Shown here: positions 1 through 5,750 of the stretch, piece after piece | How positions within the stretch are numbered: the first letter of the stretch is position 1 | Layout of the letters: each line of letters opens with the position of its first letter | NCBI GenBank assembly: GCA_016196515.1 | Contig: JACPXN010000033.1 | Coordinates: 1-15,091, forward strand | Source of the DNA: Candidatus Omnitrophota bacterium | Lineage (GTDB): Bacteria; Omnitrophota; Gorgyraeia; Zapsychrales; Fredricksoniimonadaceae | Direction of reading: 5' to 3' | Length of the DNA: 15,091 nt | Position numbers and translations under genes: made by a program | The notes under the pieces: generated by a model | The model's input: only the letters and a program-made list of their open reading frames with translations | Databases searched by the model: none | Told to the model about the DNA's origin: nothing

Positions 1-63
1 AAAAATAACCGCGCCGGCGATGCACAAACTCAGCAAAACACGGTCTATCGCGGACAATATCAT
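1..63 (-). CDS. N-terminus of a membrane protein (partial)
   Basis: An ATG at 63-61 overlaps the TGA stop of nnrD (62-60) in an ATGA arrangement, and an open frame of 21 codons then runs out of the window. The visible residues begin MILSAIDRVLLSLC and continue into a hydrophobic stretch, as expected for the first membrane helix or an uncleaved signal anchor. The start is supported by the same four-base overlap seen at several other junctions in this operon. The 'DRVLLSL' beginning recalls Asp23-associated membrane anchors (AmaP type), but 21 residues are far too few to name a family. Confidence 0.55.
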   Translation of the reverse strand, partial: MILSAIDRVLLSLCIAGAVIF

Positions 64-929
64 TTTTGCCTTTCCTTAACGGCTTTTGGGATAAATTCAA
101 TGATGTCGGCGGCGATCATACCGGCTTTTGTTCTGGTTTTGGCGGCCAGGTCCCCGGCCCTGCCATGCAGATAGGCCCCGATTTTGGCCGCTTCAAAGGG
201 CCCCATCCCCTGCCCCAGCAAAGCTGCGATCATACCGGTTAAAACATCGCCGCTGCCGGCCGTGGCCATACCCGCATTGCCTGTCCGGTTCACGTACACC
301 TTCCCCTCCGGTGATGCCACGATGGTGCGGTGTCCTTTCAGCAAAACCACGCAATGGTTCTTTTGGGCAAAATCCAAAGCAATGGCCTTGCGGTTTTTTT
401 CAACGGGTTTCACGGACAGGCCGGTCAACCGGGCCATCTCCCCCGGATGCGGGGTAATTATTGGGGGACAGCGCCCTATTTTGATTTTAAAAATAGGGCT
501 CTGTCCCCTATTTGCCAACGCATTCAAAGCATCCGCGTCAATGACCATCGGCCTTGGACAAACTGTGATGAAATCCCGGATGAATTTTTGCGTGCCTTTA
601 TTTTTCCCCATCCCCGGTCCAATGGCAACGGCGTCAAATTTATTCCAAATTTTTTTCAAGGGCGGTAATGCCCTGACCGCGAACGTTTGCTCTCTGGTCT
701 GCGGTAGGCCTAAAGTCATGATGACGGGAGATATTTTCTTCTGGAGGGTCAAATTCAAACTTTGAGGAACGGCTACGGTCACGAGGCCTGCTCCGCAACG
801 CAGGACCGCCAACCCCGTCAGGGCCGAGGCCCCAAGCAGGAACGGCGATCCGGCCACGACCAAAACGTGACCAAAATCATTCTTACAAACGTTGGGATCA
901 CGACGTGACAATGGCGCTGGCAACCGCAT
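60..929 (-). CDS. nnrD: ADP/ATP-dependent NAD(P)H-hydrate dehydratase
   Basis: This enzyme dehydrates the damaged cofactor NAD(P)HX back to NAD(P)H. The 289-residue protein is the stand-alone C-terminal YjeF domain (ribokinase-like fold), without the N-terminal epimerase domain. Visible motifs are KNDFGHVLVVAGS near residue 16, DADALNAL at 131-138, TPHPGEMARL at 159-168 and the catalytic GSGDVLTG loop in the C-terminal third. I chose the ATG at 929 because family similarity begins a few residues later; the frame is open up to 1217 but that part is antisense-like noise over acpS. The chosen start overlaps the acpS end by 32 bases. The TGA overlaps the next gene's ATG. Oddity: residues 141-156 are encoded exactly by a palindromic repeat inserted between two conserved motifs (464-508). 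The function is likely kept, because all catalytic motifs remain in frame. Confidence 0.92.
   Translation of the reverse strand: MRLPAPLSRRDPNVCKNDFGHVLVVAGSPFLLGASALTGLAVLRCGAGLVTVAVPQSLNLTLQKKISPVIMTLGLPQTREQTFAVRALPPLKKIWNKFDAVAIGPGMGKNKGTQKFIRDFITVCPRPMVIDADALNALANRGQSPIFKIKIGRCPPIITPHPGEMARLTGLSVKPVEKNRKAIALDFAQKNHCVVLLKGHRTIVASPEGKVYVNRTGNAGMATAGSGDVLTGMIAALLGQGMGPFEAAKIGAYLHGRAGDLAAKTRTKAGMIAADIIEFIPKAVKERQK
464..508. repeat. REP-like palindrome inside nnrD
   Basis: Two 19-base arms, 464-482 (GGGGACAG C GCCCTATTTT) and 490-508 (AAAATAGGGC T CTGTCCCC), are inverted copies with a single mismatch in the middle (472 against 500). A 7-base A/T loop (483-489) separates them. The element lies wholly within the nnrD frame and encodes residues 141-156. 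It resembles the REP palindromes that accompany IS200/IS605-like (RAYT) transposases; that link is an inference, and no transposase is present in this window. Confidence 0.85.
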
Positions 930-1245
930 AGTCCCTGCAATGAGAAATGGAAAGAAGAATGTGGAGTTTAAAATCGGGGTCGCGATGGACGCAAACAGGT
1001 TTCCCGTCGGAATCATTGGTGATGCTGATATCATGCCAGGCAAATTGAGGAGCGCCGGTGGCCTTAAAGATCGCCTCTTTGGCGGCAAAACGGCCGGCAT
1101 AATGCGGATAAGGGAATTTGTGCTTCCTGGCATGGTCGATCTCCACCGGAGTAAAGACGTAGTTGAGAAATGCCTCTCCCCAGCGTTCAATCGCCGCCTG
1201 GATGCGGTGGATTTCAATGATGTCGATGCCGGTCCCCAAGATCAT
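898..1245 (-). CDS. acpS: Holo-[acyl-carrier-protein] synthase
   Basis: This enzyme transfers 4'-phosphopantetheine from CoA to the serine of apo-ACP, which activates fatty acid synthesis. The product has 115 residues, normal for the AcpS trimer-type family. Motifs seen: GTGIDIIEI at residues 4-12 with the metal-binding Asp, GRFAAKEAIFKATG with the second metal ligand Glu, and SISHCRDYAVA near the C-terminus. The ATG at 1245-1243 overlaps the pdxJ stop (1244-1242) as ATGA, and the family N-terminus starts right there, so the longer open frame to 1365 is rejected. pdxJ-acpS is a common bacterial gene pair. The 3' end overlaps nnrD by 32 bases. Confidence 0.95.
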   Translation of the reverse strand: MILGTGIDIIEIHRIQAAIERWGEAFLNYVFTPVEIDHARKHKFPYPHYAGRFAAKEAIFKATGAPQFAWHDISITNDSDGKPVCVHRDPDFKLHILLSISHCRDYAVASAIVTS

Positions 1246-1958
1246 CGCTTGATCAGAGCGGCCATATCTTTGACCGCCTGCTCCAGGCCCGTGAATACCG
1301 CGCGGCTGACGATGGAATACCCGATGTTCAATTCCTCCATCCCTGCGATGGCCGCGACAGGACAAACGTTATCGTAATTAAGCCCGTGCCCGGCATTAAC
1401 GATCAGTCCTAATTGACGGGCATAGGCGCATGCCGAGCGCAATTGCACCAAATGATGTTTAGCACGTCCGGCCGCGAATGCCCTGGCGTAAGCGCCGGTA
1501 TGGAATTCGACCATGGGCGCGCCGATCGCGGCAACCGCCTCAATTTGTTTCTGATGAGGATCAATGAACATACTGACCACAATCCCGCGGTCCATCAAAC
1601 GCTGACACCCTTTTTTGACCTTGAATAAATGCCCTGCCGCGTCAAGGCCGCCTTCGGTGGTGATCTCCTGACGGCGTTCAGGAACGAGGGTGGCTTGGTC
1701 GGGTTTGACAGCGCAGGCGAAATCCAAGATGGAAAGCGCCAACGACATTTCCAGGTTGAACCGCGTCCTGACCGCTTTACGCAAAAGAACAATGTCCTGG
1801 TCCTGGATATGGCGGCGGTCTTCGCGCAAATGCGCGACAATGCTGTCGGCTCCGGCTTTCAAACAGGTCCGCGCCGCGGCCACAGGGTCCGGTTCATGTT
1901 CTTGGCGGGCCTGACGCAGGGTAGCGATGTGATCGATGTTAACGCCCAATTTCACCAT
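1242..1958 (-). CDS. pdxJ: Pyridoxine 5'-phosphate synthase
   Basis: PdxJ condenses 1-deoxy-D-xylulose 5-phosphate with 3-amino-2-oxopropyl phosphate to make pyridoxine 5'-phosphate, the last ring-closing step of DXP-dependent vitamin B6 synthesis in the cytoplasm. The 238-residue TIM-barrel protein has the expected VNIDHIATLRQAR N-terminal motif (residues 6-18), FNLEMSL, a VSMFIDP strand, EFHTGAYA and NAGHGLNYDNV, which carry the family's conserved His and Glu residues. The ATG follows directly after the TAG of the 32-residue upstream gene (1961-1959), with AAGG a few bases before it. The stop overlaps acpS by four bases. No unusual feature. Confidence 0.96.
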   Translation of the reverse strand: MVKLGVNIDHIATLRQARQEHEPDPVAAARTCLKAGADSIVAHLREDRRHIQDQDIVLLRKAVRTRFNLEMSLALSILDFACAVKPDQATLVPERRQEITTEGGLDAAGHLFKVKKGCQRLMDRGIVVSMFIDPHQKQIEAVAAIGAPMVEFHTGAYARAFAAGRAKHHLVQLRSACAYARQLGLIVNAGHGLNYDNVCPVAAIAGMEELNIGYSIVSRAVFTGLEQAVKDMAALIKR

Positions 1959-2057
1959 CTAAACCTTAAGGAGCCCTTTGACATACAACCAGGTGATCGT
2001 GGCCAGGGCCAGGGCGATCAATTTGAGCATGAAATTGGAGGAAAACCAATGCTTCAT
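1959..2057 (-). CDS. 32-residue membrane peptide, CdaR/YbbR N-terminal anchor
   Basis: A short open frame starts at the ATG at 2057-2055, which overlaps the cdaA stop as ATGA, and ends with TAG at 1961-1959, immediately before the pdxJ start. The 32-residue product begins MKHWFSSNF and contains one hydrophobic helix (MLKLIALALATITWLYV, residues 10-26). The Trp-Leu-Tyr-Val end of that helix is the hallmark of the N-terminal membrane anchor of CdaR/YbbR proteins, which normally follow cdaA and regulate it through extracytoplasmic YbbR domains of 300 or more residues in total. Here nothing follows the anchor. It is either a reduced CdaR kept as a micro-protein partner of CdaA or a decayed remnant. 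Exact coupling on both sides and a membrane-like composition favour a real gene. Confidence 0.72.
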   Translation of the reverse strand: MKHWFSSNFMLKLIALALATITWLYVKGLLKV

Positions 2058-2833
2058 TTCTTTCCTTTTTTAGGAGGAGATATCAGTTCTTTGAGGAGAT
2101 CGCAAAAATGTTCCTGGTTACTGACCGCAATGAACCGGCCTTCGAAAGCAACAGCCACGTCTCCCGTCTCTTCCGAGGCCAAAACCACAACGGCATCGCT
2201 TTGTTCGGTCAGCCCCAAGGCCGCCCGGTGGCGGGTCCCCACCGTTTTATGGACCGAAGGATTGCTGGACAAAGGGAACAGGCAGGCGCACGCCGCGATG
2301 CGTTCGCCGCGCACGACCACCCCCCCGTCGTGGATGGGCGAAGACGTCATGAAAATGCTCTGTAAGAGCGGCGCGGACATTTTACAATCCAGGATGACGC
2401 CGCTTTCGATATACACGTTCAATTTTATTTTCCGTTCAAAAACGATCAGGCATCCTGTCTTATTTTTGGAAAGTTTATACACAGCTTCAGCGATCTCATG
2501 AATGAGGGCCCCGATTTCAACTTCCCCCAAAGAGACGTTGAATAAATGCTGCTGTCCCAAACGGGCCAGGCCCGAACGCAGTTCGTTCTGAAAAATGACG
2601 ACGATAACAATGATCCATATCGAAAAAAAATGACGCAAAAGCCAATGGAGGACTTCCAGATGCAGGGCCTGAGAAAGCAAGAACGCCAGGACCAAATAAC
2701 TGATGCCTTTGAGCACCTGAAAAGCGCGGGTCCCCTCAAAAAAGATCAAAACGCGATAATACACGATCCAAAGGACCAGGACCTCGATCGTGGCTCTAAT
2801 GATTTCGGCTATTGACCAGGCGAACAGATGCAT
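2054..2833 (-). CDS. cdaA: Diadenylate cyclase, CdaA type
   Basis: CdaA makes the second messenger c-di-AMP from two ATP. The 259-residue protein has three N-terminal membrane helices (about residues 14-32, 41-55 and 67-82) and a cytoplasmic DisA_N cyclase domain. The two catalytic motifs are SPIHDGGVVV (165-174) and GTRHRAALG (199-207). The first is DGG where DGA is usual; this is a mild substitution and probably tolerated. The C-terminal tail is short and lysine-rich. It lies 6 bases downstream of folP and overlaps the following CdaR-like micro-gene by four bases (ATGA), so the usual cdaA-cdaR coupling persists even though the partner is tiny. No clear Shine-Dalgarno sequence is visible before the ATG, so re-initiation after folP is likely. 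Confidence 0.95.
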   Translation of the reverse strand: MHLFAWSIAEIIRATIEVLVLWIVYYRVLIFFEGTRAFQVLKGISYLVLAFLLSQALHLEVLHWLLRHFFSIWIIVIVVIFQNELRSGLARLGQQHLFNVSLGEVEIGALIHEIAEAVYKLSKNKTGCLIVFERKIKLNVYIESGVILDCKMSAPLLQSIFMTSSPIHDGGVVVRGERIAACACLFPLSSNPSVHKTVGTRHRAALGLTEQSDAVVVLASEETGDVAVAFEGRFIAVSNQEHFCDLLKELISPPKKGKK

Positions 2834-2839
2834 ATCATT

Positions 2840-3694
2840 TTATAAAATGGCGTCGGCCATGACAACGGCCTGACGCGTGGCTGCCACATCGTGGACACGC
2901 ACGATGTGGACCCCTTTAAGGACAGCGGTACAGGCCGTGGCAACACTGCCGATGGTCCGTTGATCAGGCCGCTGTTGCCCCAGAACACGGCCTATAAAAG
3001 ATTTACGGGACATGCCGACCAGGACCGGACAACGCAAAACGGCAAAACTTTCAAGCCGGCGCAGGATCTCCAAATTGTGTTCGACCCTCTTGCCGAACCC
3101 GAACCCGGGATCAATGATGATTCTATTCTTTTTTATGCCGATTTCCAAACATTTTTCCACCGCGTGACGCAGTTCGGTCAGAATATCGCCCACTACGTCG
3201 CGATAAACCGGATCTTTCTGCATGGTGGCCGGAGTGCCGCGCATGTGCATGAGAACGATGGCGGCCCCGTAATCGCGCACGGCCTTTAAAATCCGGACAT
3301 CGGGTCCAACGCCCATGATATTATTGATGATGCAAGCCCCCTGGTCCAAGGCCGCGATCGCCACCTCGGGCTTATAGGTATCCACGGAAATCGGTATCTC
3401 GATCTTTTTGACCAAAAGACGCAGCGTCGGTAAAATGCGCCGCAATTCTTCCCGGAAGGAGATCTTGCGCGCGCCCGGACGGGTGCTTTCTGCGCCGATA
3501 TCCAGGATGTCGGCACCGTCGCGGACAAGTTTTTGGGCGAAACGTACGTGGGTCAACGGGTCGCGGCTGACGGCCAGACGGCCGTCGCGGCTGAAAGAAT
3601 CAGGGGTCAAATTCATGATCCCCATGATCATGGTCCGTTCGCCTAAAAGCAAACGGGTATCGCGGGCCTCAAGGATGTGTCGGGTGCGTAGCAA
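2840..3694 (-). CDS. folP: Dihydropteroate synthase
   Basis: FolP condenses p-aminobenzoate with dihydropterin pyrophosphate in folate synthesis and is the sulfonamide target. The 284-residue TIM barrel has all family motifs: MGIMNLTPDSFS (24-35), DILDIGAESTRPGA, ISVDTYKPEVA, INNIMG, VLMHMRGTP, IIIDPGFGFGKR, GMSRKSFIG and RVHDVA near the C-terminus. The start is a TTG at 3694-3692; upstream in frame there is no ATG or GTG before a TAA, so TTG is the only usual choice. An AAGGA sits 9 bases before it, inside the intergenic repeat that begins at 3697. The repeat may therefore have replaced the original leader. It is followed by cdaA after 6 bases. Confidence 0.95.
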   Translation of the reverse strand: MLRTRHILEARDTRLLLGERTMIMGIMNLTPDSFSRDGRLAVSRDPLTHVRFAQKLVRDGADILDIGAESTRPGARKISFREELRRILPTLRLLVKKIEIPISVDTYKPEVAIAALDQGACIINNIMGVGPDVRILKAVRDYGAAIVLMHMRGTPATMQKDPVYRDVVGDILTELRHAVEKCLEIGIKKNRIIIDPGFGFGKRVEHNLEILRRLESFAVLRCPVLVGMSRKSFIGRVLGQQRPDQRTIGSVATACTAVLKGVHIVRVHDVAATRQAVVMADAIL

Positions 3695-3696
3695 AA

Positions 3697-3780
3697 TGGT
3701 GAGTCCTTCGACTTTGCTTAAGGATGCTTCGAAGGATGCTTAAGCCTGTCGAAGCACGAGCGTAGCGAGTCGAACCATCA
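3697..3780. repeat. Intergenic palindromic repeat, copy 1 (ftsH/folP)
   Basis: This 84-base element begins TGGTGAGTCCTTCGAC and ends GTCGAACCATCA. It has a 30-base near-palindromic core (3716-3745) with perfect outer arms GCTTAAG/CTTAAGC and a central TTCGAA; the core also holds a direct repeat of AAGGATGCTT. It matches copy 2 at 7925-7999 almost base for base, apart from three bases before the core and a 9-base longer right part here containing GAGCGTAGCGAG (3758-3769). On the minus strand its first three bases, TGA, are the ftsH stop codon. It fills the whole ftsH-folP junction. Confidence 0.9.
3704..3708 (-). promoter_or_regulatory. Repeat-borne Shine-Dalgarno of folP
   Basis: AAGGA on the minus strand lies 9 bases ahead of the folP TTG start and within the TGGTGAGTCCTTCGAC end of the intergenic repeat. 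It is the only ribosome-binding-like sequence near this start and supports TTG as the initiation codon. The same AAGGA exists in copy 2 but lies farther from the tilS ATG. Confidence 0.55.
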
Positions 3781-5685
3781 CGCGGGGTTCGCGTGAAAAT
3801 CCGATTTATGCTCCGGGATATTCAGCAACACCCGGGCCTCTTCAATGTCCAGCACTTCTTTTTCAATCAAACGTCCTGCCAAAAGGTCCAGTTTATCGCG
3901 ATACTGTAAAAGCAGGGCCTTGGCGCGGTCGTAGGACCCGTGGACCAAAGCGTGAATTTCCTCATCGATCTGCCTGGCCGTGTCCTCACTGTAATTGCGT
4001 TCTTCAAAAAGATCGCGGCCCAAAAAAACCTGCTGATGATGATTGCCGAAAGCGAGTTTATCAAGTTTTGCGCTCATCCCGTATTCGCACACCATCCGGC
4101 GCGCGATCTGGGAGACCTTCTGCAGATCATTGGACACGCCCGTCGTGGTATCGTTCATATGGATCTCTTCACCCACCATGCCGCCCAAAAGCACCACCAT
4201 CATGCCCTGGAGTTCTTTTTTGGACATGTAGTGCTTGTCCTCTGTGGGGGGTGTCAGGGTATATCCGCCGGCCATGCCCCGCGGGATGATGGACACCTTG
4301 GTGAAGGTGTCCACTTCCTCGACCAACAGCGACAATAAGGCGTGGCCCGCCTCATGATAAGCGGTCATTTCTTTTTCTTTTTTCGAGACAGCACGGCTTT
4401 TTTTCTCGGGACCCATGGTCACGCGCTCGACCGCGGCCAGCATTTCATCCATCCCGACTTTCTCTTTATTACGCCGGGCTGCCAGGAGTGCGGCTTCATT
4501 GCACACGTTGGCCAGATCCGCTCCGGAAAAATACACGGTTTGCTGGGCAATGCGCCGCAAATTCACGTCTTCGCCCAATTTGATGTTTTTCGTATGGACT
4601 TTTAAAATACCTTCACGGCCGTTGATATCGGGCAAGCCCACCACGATCTGGCGGTCAAAACGTCCGGGACGCAAAAGCGCCGGGTCCAGGGTGTCCGGAC
4701 GGTTCGTGGCCGCGATCAGGATCAGCCCGCTGACGGAATTAAACCCGTCCATCTCGACCAGTAAGGCGTTCAAGGTCTGTTCGCGTTCGTCATTGCCGCC
4801 GCCGATACCGGCAAAACGCTGGCGGCCGACCGCGTCGATCTCATCAATGAAGATGATCGCCCCCTTGCCCGAGACCTTGGAGGCCTTGCGGCCCTGCTCG
4901 AAGAGGTCCCGCACGCGCGAGGCCCCGACCCCGACGAACATTTCCACGAAATCCGAACCGCTCAATGAATAAAACGGTACGCCGGCCTCGCCGGCCACGG
5001 CCTTGGCCAACAGCGTCTTGCCCGTCCCCGGAGGGCCGATGAGCAAAACGCCTTTGGGGATCTTCCCCCCCAAACGCTCAAACCTTTTGGGCTCTTTTAA
5101 AAATTCAATGACCTCCTGCAATTCTTCTTTGGCCTCGTCCACGCCGGCAACGTCGTTGAACGTGATCTTGCCCGTACCGGCGACCTGGGCGCGCGATTTG
5201 CCGAAAGCCCATATCTTATTGCCCATCTGGCTGCCGCGGTAAGACACGAACCAGATCAAAAGGAAGATCCCCAAAAAGGGGATCAACTGGAAAAACAACT
5301 GGCTCCAGAACAGTTCCGGCGGCACCACCGACACTTCCGCGACATTGTCGCGCATCAATTTGATCAGGTCCTCGTCCTTTTGCGGGATATTGACCCTGAA
5401 TTCAGTGCCGTCGGCCAAGACCCCTTTGACCGTATTTTCCACCCCTTCGGTCAATTCCACCTTTTTGATCTGGGGATTTTGGGTATTGTCCGTAAGAAGC
5501 GTATAAAACTCACTGTAGGTGAACTCCTTGATCTTCAAAGAGTATTTGCCTTCCCGCTGGATCATGAACATCACCAGGACCATGCCCAAAAAGACCCAGA
5601 CCATAAAATTACCGTTGGGCGGACGGTTATTGCGGTTCAAACGCGACGGTTTTCTGGACGCGTTGGGGGGTGTCAATTGTGCCAT
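3778..5685 (-). CDS. ftsH: ATP-dependent zinc metalloprotease FtsH
   Basis: FtsH is the hexameric inner-membrane AAA+ protease that extracts and degrades membrane and short-lived cytosolic proteins. In the 635 residues I see two membrane helices (about 27-42 and 130-148) flanking a periplasmic FtsH_ext region, Walker A GPPGTGKT (217-224), Walker B IIFIDE (277-282), the second region of homology around RPDTLDPALLRPGRFD (329-344), the zinc site HEAGH (444-448) and the third metal ligand Asp520 in TTGVSNDL. The start is set by AGGAG about 9 bases before the ATG. The stop TGA coincides with the edge of the intergenic repeat at 3780. The upstream junction holds a hairpin and another repeat. Length and motifs are fully typical. 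Confidence 0.98.
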   Translation of the reverse strand: MAQLTPPNASRKPSRLNRNNRPPNGNFMVWVFLGMVLVMFMIQREGKYSLKIKEFTYSEFYTLLTDNTQNPQIKKVELTEGVENTVKGVLADGTEFRVNIPQKDEDLIKLMRDNVAEVSVVPPELFWSQLFFQLIPFLGIFLLIWFVSYRGSQMGNKIWAFGKSRAQVAGTGKITFNDVAGVDEAKEELQEVIEFLKEPKRFERLGGKIPKGVLLIGPPGTGKTLLAKAVAGEAGVPFYSLSGSDFVEMFVGVGASRVRDLFEQGRKASKVSGKGAIIFIDEIDAVGRQRFAGIGGGNDEREQTLNALLVEMDGFNSVSGLILIAATNRPDTLDPALLRPGRFDRQIVVGLPDINGREGILKVHTKNIKLGEDVNLRRIAQQTVYFSGADLANVCNEAALLAARRNKEKVGMDEMLAAVERVTMGPEKKSRAVSKKEKEMTAYHEAGHALLSLLVEEVDTFTKVSIIPRGMAGGYTLTPPTEDKHYMSKKELQGMMVVLLGGMVGEEIHMNDTTTGVSNDLQKVSQIARRMVCEYGMSAKLDKLAFGNHHQQVFLGRDLFEERNYSEDTARQIDEEIHALVHGSYDRAKALLLQYRDKLDLLAGRLIEKEVLDIEEARVLLNIPEHKSDFHANPA

Positions 5686-5705
5686 TTATTTCTTCTCCTA
5701 AATGA

Positions 5706-5722
5706 CCCCGCCAACAGCGGGG
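5706..5722. repeat. GC-rich hairpin upstream of ftsH
   Basis: Perfect 6-base arms CCCCGC (5706-5711) and GCGGGG (5717-5722) flank a 5-base loop. It lies between the repeat-protein gene and ftsH, about 20 bases before the ftsH start. No T-run follows on the minus strand, so it is not a typical intrinsic terminator. It could be an mRNA stability or processing hairpin, or one end of the compound repeat with 5729-5750. Confidence 0.6.
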
Positions 5723-5728
5723 GAATTT

Positions 5729-5750
5729 ATCCCGAGCGTTAGCGAGGGAT
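5729..5750. repeat. Palindromic repeat covering the end of the MORN-like gene
   Basis: The sequence ATCCC...GGGAT is a 22-base imperfect palindrome with GAGCGTTAGCGAG inside. The TAA stop of the upstream gene (5741-5739, minus strand) falls inside it, and the last residues of the protein (IPR) are encoded by it. A nearly identical module, GAGCGTAGCGAG, is part of the repeat between ftsH and folP (3758-3769). Confidence 0.6.

Noticed and set aside
930..1217. N-terminal extension of nnrD
   Set aside because: The extra 96 codons overlap acpS in another frame and have no similarity to the YjeF family. The family start lies at 929.
1629..2501. A 290-codon plus-strand open frame
   Set aside because: It spans the antisense of pdxJ, the micro-gene and cdaA, crossing several real gene borders, and shows no family motif.
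3697..3780. CRISPR repeat or small RNA gene
   Set aside because: There are only two copies, 4.1 kb apart, with no spacers. The element has no own promoter or terminator and fits a palindromic mobile repeat better.
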